Source: Mucilaginibacter tolerans
GTDB lineage: Bacteria > Bacteroidota > Bacteroidia > Sphingobacteriales > Sphingobacteriaceae
Direction of reading: 5' to 3'
Length of the DNA: 64,000 nucleotides
NCBI RefSeq assembly: GCF_030519375.1
Contig: NZ_JAUMKB010000024.1
Coordinates: 1 to 64,000, forward strand
The position numbers were made by a program, and so were the translations under genes. Of the stretch, positions 44,299 to 52,000 are shown piece after piece. Numbering within the stretch: position 1 is the stretch's first letter; every line of letters begins with the position of its first letter. The notes under the pieces were generated by a model. It saw only the letters and a list, made by a program, of their open reading frames with translations, searched no databases and was not told the DNA's origin.

Positions 44299-47219
44299 TA
44301 GTTTAATGAGATTAAGAGATCAAACCTGTCACCAAAACTGCTTTTGTTTGCCTTATCTATAGTGAATACATACCTGGGCTGTAGCCTTAAATCGACAACA
44401 CTCCCTTTAATTTTATCTTTAAGTATGATATGATAATTAGCGGGTATGTTCTTAATAGCTGATGCCCGAAGAACATAGGTCCCACTTTCAACAGCATTAG
44501 TATATAAACCTATGGATATAGACCGCGCAGGTAATGGCAGCGTGTTTATCGCTAATGGGGTGTGGTTACTTGAGTAGCTAGACAGCATAACCTTGGCTTC
44601 ATCTGTGCCGCCCAAATCATAAGCATCTTCAGCCGGATTATATTTATTTTGCGCCGCCGCATCAAACCTGATGAGTATATCATCATCACGAACGGTATCA
44701 TCAACCGCATGAAGTTTCAGCCTGATATTTTGCTCTGGCGCTATATTTACAGAAACTGGTTTAGCACTTAACGAAGTCAGCTGAGATTTAGGTAACACTT
44801 TAGCTGGATTTGCCACATTGCGTGCAGAAGCAGTCTTTACGGTAAACTTAGACGAACTGATAACGGACGCGCCTGATTTGGCAGTCATTAACACTTGCCT
44901 ATTACCGGCAACCGCAAAAGTTCCTACTGAACCACTAGCAGCAGCATCCGGGTCGAATTTGGCTGTTTCCCGGAACAATAAGGTAGCTGCATGAGGATTA
45001 TTAGGTACTGTATCATTCACCAAAACATCAAAACCGTATCCGCTCTGTATAATATTTGTGGCAATACCAGTCCCAGCGTATACTTGTGTTCTGTCATGCG
45101 ATGGCGTTGCCTTATAGGTACTGTATTGTGAGCTAGCGGGATTAATTATATAAATCGTTGTGTTTAAATTGGGACCGTATATCGGACTAGTACTGTCTGT
45201 AGCACTGAAATTATCCCAATTTATAGGTGCAGGGTAAGGATTTCCTACCCTATTAGTACCTCTTAATCCCGAATTAGAAATCACAGCTGAATTAGTGTAT
45301 GACAAGTAGTGATCACTTCTAAACCAGTCTTTTGCCTGTACATCGCCCTGGTTAATAGTTCCAGTATTGGTAAGCGTTACATCCTCCGGATAATTATACG
45401 GACTTGTTGTTTTTGTACCGGCAGTAGTTCCATTGTTCAAGACCCGGTTACCTCTGAAAAAGAATAACACACCTGTGGCAACTGGTAGTGTTACAGTTGT
45501 GTCAACAACGTATGTCGTAGTAAAGCGCTGCATTGTACCAATCAAATGTGGATCAGCATTATTGATCTGACCAATAGGTTTATTATTTCCGCAAGCAAAC
45601 GATGAATTACAAACGGCAATATCCTCCCTTAAAAGATATATGGTAGGATTCCCCGCGGCGTCAAATCCACCGCCACTGAGACCGGTAGTATATATACCAT
45701 TATAATTGTTGGTACCATGTAAGTAACCCATGGCAAAGTTTCTGTCGCCCGATAGTGTCCCGGTATAGTTTACTGGTGAAGAGAATACCCTGTAGCCCCT
45801 TGCACTGGTATTATTGAGATAAACACTTCCCTGAATATATTGCTCAACGTTTACCTGACCACTAATACTGCACCCTGAAGCGAGGGCTGCTATGGAAGCA
45901 TATCCTGTACTGTCTGCTTTTAATGTCAGCGTAGCAGCTGACGCAACCGAAACTGCCGCCGAATTAGACATCCGTATTTTACCGCTGGACATGACCGCAA
46001 AATTTCCGGATACTATGCTTTTTGCCCCTGAATTGTTAAATCCAAGCTTCCTGAAAAACGTCCCATTCTGTGTACTGTCTGTTAGCGACTGTGCAGAATT
46101 GCCGGAAAACAATGTTGCTCCCGTTCCGACAGTAAATGTTCCGGAATTAAAAAATGTGCCACCGTTAAATGTTGTGGTATTGGCACCGAATGTCACTGTA
46201 CTCCTATTGCTGAAATTACCACCGACGGTAGTAGTGGTGGTATAAGTATTTAAATCAAGTGCTCCGCCAGTTATATAAAGATTACCACCTATATCCAGAT
46301 TGTTATTATTGCTGAACCCAACTATTTTATTTCCTGTTCCGGAAACAGAAAGGTTCTGATATAGGTGTGGTAATGAATCAATGACATGAGTCGTGTTGGT
46401 ATATATCTGTTGATTCCCTCCGCCATATTCTACCGTGCTGGTACCGGTGCCGGAAACGTAATTATAAAAATCAATAGAAGCATAATTAGGGTTGCTAACC
46501 GACAAAGCATTGCTGTTTTGAAGTTTCAGTGTAGCATTTTGATTGGAGTTGATATTTATTACAAATTTTGAGAGTGGTTTATCTCCTGAAAAAGCTGGGA
46601 GATAAGCCGGTGAAATATTTGTTGTCGTAATGGTTCCGTTTATTGTCAATACCCCCCCCTCAAGAGAAAAAGTACTGTTGTTATGGGCAAGTCCGCCCGA
46701 TAGCAGATCGATACTTGACGACTTGATGATTAAATTTCCGGTAATCGTAAGTGCTGCGACATTGGATTGAAAAACAGTTGCCTTATTCCGTACCAACTTT
46801 GGCATTATAACATTCCCCACTACTAGGGAAGCGCAGGTTACGCTCCCTGCTCCGGTCAATGTAACTAATGGTGCGATGTCACTATCGCTATGCTGTTCTA
46901 CGATATTACCAGTGACCTGCAACAAAAAACCAGAAGCAACGGTAAGTGAAACAGGTGCACTTCCGCCGAAAGTAATACTTCCAACCTGAACATTACTGCT
47001 GATAACGGGTTGATTCGCACCATTAAAAGTGATGACACCTATTTGAACGTTATCAGTTGCGCCTGGTACTGAGTTTGTGCTCCAATTAGAGGCTGTCGCC
47101 CAATCAGAACTGGTTGTACCTGTCCAGTTAATAGCAGATTGCCCATAAGACAATGATGCACATGCTACCTGAAGGAACAGAACAATGATATAGCGGAATA
47201 ATGCCCGTGTAATCACCAT
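44298..47219 (-). CDS. Large exported surface protein, beta-helix-like, no visible sorting domain
   Basis: This is a 973-aa secreted protein. Its signal peptide of about 1-26 ends SYGQ. The mature start INWTGTTSSDWATASNWSTN, then PGATDNVQIG, is the repeated opening of many Bacteroidota adhesin-like proteins. It is followed by short parallel-beta repeats (LTITGNLIIKSSSIDLLSGG, YITGGALDLNTY). The middle (about 480-720) is a beta-sandwich region with the GYRVFSSPVNY and GNPYPAPINWDNF motifs typical of T9SS substrates. The chain ends YVFTIDKANKSSFGDRFDLL, where relatives usually continue into a type A sorting domain; here it stops. It is the first gene of the operon and is coupled to the 935-aa gene by TAATG. 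Confidence 0.75.
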   Translation of the reverse strand: MVITRALFRYIIVLFLQVACASLSYGQSAINWTGTTSSDWATASNWSTNSVPGATDNVQIGVITFNGANQPVISSNVQVGSITFGGSAPVSLTVASGFLLQVTGNIVEQHSDSDIAPLVTLTGAGSVTCASLVVGNVIMPKLVRNKATVFQSNVAALTITGNLIIKSSSIDLLSGGLAHNNSTFSLEGGVLTINGTITTTNISPAYLPAFSGDKPLSKFVININSNQNATLKLQNSNALSVSNPNYASIDFYNYVSGTGTSTVEYGGGNQQIYTNTTHVIDSLPHLYQNLSVSGTGNKIVGFSNNNNLDIGGNLYITGGALDLNTYTTTTTVGGNFSNRSTVTFGANTTTFNGGTFFNSGTFTVGTGATLFSGNSAQSLTDSTQNGTFFRKLGFNNSGAKSIVSGNFAVMSSGKIRMSNSAAVSVASAATLTLKADSTGYASIAALASGCSISGQVNVEQYIQGSVYLNNTSARGYRVFSSPVNYTGTLSGDRNFAMGYLHGTNNYNGIYTTGLSGGGFDAAGNPTIYLLREDIAVCNSSFACGNNKPIGQINNADPHLIGTMQRFTTTYVVDTTVTLPVATGVLFFFRGNRVLNNGTTAGTKTTSPYNYPEDVTLTNTGTINQGDVQAKDWFRSDHYLSYTNSAVISNSGLRGTNRVGNPYPAPINWDNFSATDSTSPIYGPNLNTTIYIINPASSQYSTYKATPSHDRTQVYAGTGIATNIIQSGYGFDVLVNDTVPNNPHAATLLFRETAKFDPDAAASGSVGTFAVAGNRQVLMTAKSGASVISSSKFTVKTASARNVANPAKVLPKSQLTSLSAKPVSVNIAPEQNIRLKLHAVDDTVRDDDILIRFDAAAQNKYNPAEDAYDLGGTDEAKVMLSSYSSNHTPLAINTLPLPARSISIGLYTNAVESGTYVLRASAIKNIPANYHIILKDKIKGSVVDLRLQPRYVFTIDKANKSSFGDRFDLLISLN

Positions 47220-47849
47220 AGGGAAAAATCAAAAATGTAAGTGGATGAATTTGTATCAGCAAACTGAGCTGATGGTCACAGCAAAAAGATTCGACTCAGA
47301 ACCTTGATCTGGACAAAAACCTACAATGATGTCGCTTGGATTGTGAAAAAGGATAAAGGTAAATTTGTTCCATAGTAATAAGGAATTAAGGTTGAGTAAT
47401 ACGTCCTTATACGGAAGACTTTATCCAGGGTTTCAAAAAAAAGTTCAAAATATTTTTGACCAGTTGCTGTGCAACTTGAAGAGTTAAAAAGAAACGAGGA
47501 AACACTATATATCGCTAAATTTGATTATATCGCTTTATTTCTGCTGCTTTGTTTTTTTTCGGAATATATCAATTCAGAGGTTGGCTAAAATAGGATAAGA
47601 CCTGCCCAAACTGACAAGCGTACGTGGCTCCAGCAAGGTGTACCCTTGACTAGGTTAGATTATTTGCTTACGCTTAGAATATTTACTACAGTGCTTTAAC
47701 AAATGATTGTTAGGCTAAGAATTTTACCAAGACTTATATACGGTTACTCACCTTGTAGTTTATAATTATGTTTTTTTAGACGTTCGGCCTCGGTGTCAGC
47801 AATTTACCTTTATTCGGAACACCACTCTACTTATCAAATAAAACCTGGA
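47220..47849 (-). other. 630-bp leader of the giant-protein operon
   Basis: I see no gene here. It must hold the promoter of the eight-gene unit. Two small inverted repeats are visible: ATCAGC/GCTGAT (47255-47273), only 36 bp before the first gene, and AGTTGC-TGT-GCAACT (47462-47476). The Bacteroidota -33/-7 elements could not be placed with confidence. The length suggests a long, possibly structured, 5' leader. Confidence 0.4.
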
Positions 47850-49070
47850 TTAATTGGCTGGAACTGTAAACTTAAAACAAGTCCCTTTCCGTAGTTTACT
47901 TTCAATTAATATCCGGCCGCCATGTTGGGCAACAAAATCCTTCACCAATAGTAATCCCAGACCTGTACCTTGCTCTTGATCGGTACCCGGAAGCGATGTG
48001 GTATTGTTGTTTCCCAATATTGTATTCTTCGTTTTTTCCGACATACCAATGCCAAAATCCATTATACATATTTCTACCATTTTGTCTGTTAGTTGTGCGC
48101 TAACATTCACAATTCCCTTACGCGGACTGTATTTAATAGCATTGGTGACAATATTTTGCAAAATTGACCGGAGCATCAAAGGATCAGCATTAACAAAAAA
48201 ATCTGTTGAGGTTTGATTTTCAAATTTGACATCTTTCTGGATCGCAGTTTCTTTCAGCAATTCTAATGCCTCATTTATGGCATCATTAAGCTTAATTTTC
48301 TGAGGGTTAAAGGTGGTTTTCTGGCGCTGCTTTTTCGCCCAATCCACCAGTTCATTTAATTGCGTTAAAATTCTGTTAGAAGTACGATGGATGACCCCTG
48401 AAAGCATCTTTAGTTTTTTAGGATCAATATCTTCTATCTCATCATTTAAGGTTTTTGATGACAGTAACAGGGACGTCAGCGGGTTGCGGAGATCATGAGA
48501 GATCACTGATAGAAATTTATCCTTCGATAAATTCAGCTCCTTGAGTTCCTGGTTTAGTGTCTCGAGCTGACGGGTGCGTTCAGATACCCGCTTTTCCAGG
48601 TTCCGGTTCAATGCCACAAGATCTTCGTTTATCAACCGCAATTTTTCTTCCTGTTTTCGCAAAAGCGAATTTTTACGATGCAGCTCTGCGAAAATAGCTA
48701 CCTTATAACGAAGCAATTCAGGCTTAAATGGCTTGCGGATAAAATCAGCAGCCCCAGCCTTATACCCCCTGAACATGGATTCTTCTTCGTAATCCTGCGC
48801 AGTAAAAAAGATGATGGGTATGCGCTTGAGCTTATCGCGCTGATAGATCAGCTCTGCTGTCTCATACCCATCCATAATGGGCATCTGAACATCCAGCAGG
48901 ATCAATGAAAAATCTTCTTCCTTTAAAAGTATACGCAAAGCTTCTTTGCCCGACGTTGCCTTGAAAAAAGTATACCCCTCGTTTTCAAGAACAAGTTCCA
49001 TTGATGTCAGATTATTCTCGTTATCATCTACCAACAGAACTTTTATATTATCATCAGGAGCTACAGCCAT
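47850..49070 (-). CDS. Response-regulator/histidine-kinase hybrid (REC-HisKA-HATPase)
   Basis: This is a 406-aa soluble signalling protein. The N-terminal receiver domain (about 9-128) has DD15-16, phospho-acceptor Asp60 in ILLDVQMPIMDG and Lys113 in RKPFKP. A coiled coil (about 132-182) links it to HisKA with His192 in SVISHDLRNPL. The HATPase has an N-box NIVTNAIKYSP, G1 DFGIGMSE and G2 GTGLGLLLVKDF. There is no membrane segment and no output domain, so it should receive phosphate on the REC domain and control kinase activity through the coiled coil. It lies 26 bp after the 1889-aa hybrid kinase on the same strand; a phosphorelay between the two is likely. Confidence 0.9.
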   Translation of the reverse strand: MAVAPDDNIKVLLVDDNENNLTSMELVLENEGYTFFKATSGKEALRILLKEEDFSLILLDVQMPIMDGYETAELIYQRDKLKRIPIIFFTAQDYEEESMFRGYKAGAADFIRKPFKPELLRYKVAIFAELHRKNSLLRKQEEKLRLINEDLVALNRNLEKRVSERTRQLETLNQELKELNLSKDKFLSVISHDLRNPLTSLLLSSKTLNDEIEDIDPKKLKMLSGVIHRTSNRILTQLNELVDWAKKQRQKTTFNPQKIKLNDAINEALELLKETAIQKDVKFENQTSTDFFVNADPLMLRSILQNIVTNAIKYSPRKGIVNVSAQLTDKMVEICIMDFGIGMSEKTKNTILGNNNTTSLPGTDQEQGTGLGLLLVKDFVAQHGGRILIESKLRKGTCFKFTVPAN

Positions 49071-49096
49071 TCGCTAATTTTAAATCTTTAAAGTGT

Positions 49097-52000
49097 TTAC
49101 TTAATTAACCAAACACGCATTAGCGATAAAAGTTGATCTGTTTTTACAGGTTTTGTAATATAATCTGATGCGCCTGATGCCAGACATTTTTGCCGGTCGC
49201 CAATCATCGCTTTGGCTGTCACTGCTATTATTGGCAAATTCTTGTGCTTAGGCTCTTTACGGATGATCTGAATCGTTTCGTAACCATCCATCTCAGGCAT
49301 CATGATATCCATCAGCACGATATCTACTTTCTTATCGCTATTGAGTATTTCCAATGCTTCGCGTCCACTTTCTGCGGTTATTACTTCTATGTTCGAACGT
49401 TCAAATACTGCCGTCAATGCAAACAGGTTTCGAACGTCGTCATCTACCACCAATACCTTCTTCGAATCAAGCACATCGTTATTTACTCTTATACCATTGA
49501 TGATATCCAGATTTTCCTGGCTAATATATTTTTTATCAACGTGCAATAAGGTCAATATTTCCTCCAGCAAATAAGAATGTGAGGTGGCTGTTTTGGTAAT
49601 AACCTTATGATTCAATCGCTTTAACTGGATCAACTCGTTTTGAGTAAAATCTCTTGCCGAATGAAGCAACATAGTTGTTTGTGGCTGCTTTACTGTATTG
49701 ATCTTGTTAAGCAGTTCAATACCGTCCGCATCAGGCAACACAAAATCAAGAATAATACTATCGACCTGTTCTTTTTTTAACAGTGTGAGACCTTTTTTAG
49801 CCGTAGTTGCACCAAGTACTTCTACCTTTTCGCTGCTAAGCATATCAGTCAGTCGTTGCAATTCGCTTTCATTATCTTCAATGATCAGTACCTTCTTCTT
49901 CGACTGTTCGCTAAACCGGACAATTCCCGAGATCAGCTCGTCGAGCGAATTATTGGAAAGCGGCTTCAGGCTAAAGCTCTTTGCGCCTAATTTCAGGGCC
50001 ATAACCTTATTATCCTCACCCGAGATCAGGTGTATCGGTATATGCCGCAAATTGAGATCAGACTTCAGCAATTTAAGTATCTTCCACCCGTTTGATTCAG
50101 GCATGTTCACATCCAGCGTGATAGCAATTGGGTTATACTTCTGAATACTATCGAATATTTCGAGATAGCTGATAGCAACAATGACTTTAAGCCCGTAATC
50201 ATGTGCTTTATCGATCACAATTTTGGTAAAACGCAAATCATCCTCGATAACCAGCAGCACTTTATCCTCTGCCGAGATACTGTGACGGTCATCATCAATC
50301 ACTAATTCAGCAGTATCCAGCAAACTGCTTCTCAGATGCGCCGGTGAATGCGGTTCTTTTACACTGTATGTAGCCGCGGAAGCAGCCTCTTCTTTATATC
50401 TTAATGGCAGGTATAAAGTAAACACGCTTCCTTTTCCTAATTCACTACCAACAGTAATTGTTCCGCCCAATAGTTCGGCGAAACCTTTACTAATAGAAAG
50501 ACCTAAACCGGTACCTCCGTATTTACGGCTGGTTGAACCCTCTGCCTGCTGGAATGCTTCAAAAATAATTCCCTGGGTATTCTTTGATATACCTATACCA
50601 GTATCAGTAATAGAAAACGCTATTACCGCTTCCGCGTCAGGTAGTGGATTTTCCTGGTGCGGACCAGGCCTGAATATTTCCAGTTTCACACCACCTTTTT
50701 CGGTGAATTTGAATGCATTGGACAGCAGGTTCTTCAATATTTGGTTCAAACGTTGCATATCTGTCTCCAGCATCTCCGGAAGGCCCTGTTCCAGGCTGAT
50801 CTCAAACTTCAGATTCTTAGCTTCTGATATCGGTTTAAAGGTTGATTCGGCGAACGAAGCGATCTCCCTGAAGTTAACAGGCATTACATCGGCTGAGATC
50901 ACACCTGATTCGATCTTAGACAGATCCAGGATATCATTAATCAACTGGATCAGGTCATCACCGCATGAGTGGATCGTTTTAGCATACCTGCGTTGTTTTT
51001 CGGTAAGGTTGCCTTCAGGGTTTTCAAAGAGTTGTTGCGCCAATATCAGCAAGCTATTAAGCGGTGTACGCAACTCGTGCGACATATTGGCCAAAAACTC
51101 TGATTTGTATTTTGAGGTCAGCGTCAGCTGCTCGGCTTTTTCTTCCAGCGAGCGGCCTTTATCGTGCAATTCGTCATTAGCGCGTCTTAATTCTTCCTGT
51201 TGTGAAGAAAGCTCGGTAGCCAGTGATTGCGATTGTTTCAACAATTCCTCTGTACGGGTATTGGTTTCGATATTGTTCAACACGATACCAATACTTTCAG
51301 TCAACTGATCGAGGAAGTCGATGTGGGTATCACTGAAGTTTTCAAATGATGCCAGCTCAATTACAGCTTTTATATTATTTTCAAATAACACCGGCAGGAT
51401 CACCAGGTCTATTGGCGCCGCGCTGCCTATACCTGAACTGATCTGCAAATATTCTGAGGGCACGTTCGACAGGCGAATACGTTCCTTATCAGTAGCACAC
51501 TGCCCTACAAGGCCCTCACTCAGCTCAAATTCGTTATTGATGAGTTTACGGCTCTTCTGCGCGTACCCTGCAAAGAGTTTTAATTTAGGCTCTTCTGCAA
51601 TATCCTGTTCCAGTACGTAGAAGGCACCATATCTTGCATTTACCAGTTCGGCCAATTCTGAAAGCACTTTGTTTGCTACCGCATTCCTGTCGCGCTGGCC
51701 CTGCAGCATCTGTGCGAATTTAGCAAGGTTTGATTTCAGCCAGTCCTGCTCATGGTTTCTCAGGGTTGTACCCTTCAGGTTGGCGATCATCTGGTTGATG
51801 GTATCCTTCAAGGCTTCCAGCTCGCCTTTGGCGTCCACACGGATAGTTCGGGTAAGGTCACCCTTGGTTACCGCCGAGGCCACTTCTGAAATTGAACGCA
51901 CCTGAACAGTTAAATTCTGCGCCAGCTGGTTTACGTTTTCTGTCAAGTCCTTCCAGGTACCCGAAGCGCCCGGTACACTAGCCTGACCACCTAAACGGCC

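Noticed and set aside
47220..47849. Riboswitch or small RNA in the long operon leader
   Set aside because: Only short hairpins are visible, with no known aptamer core or terminator.
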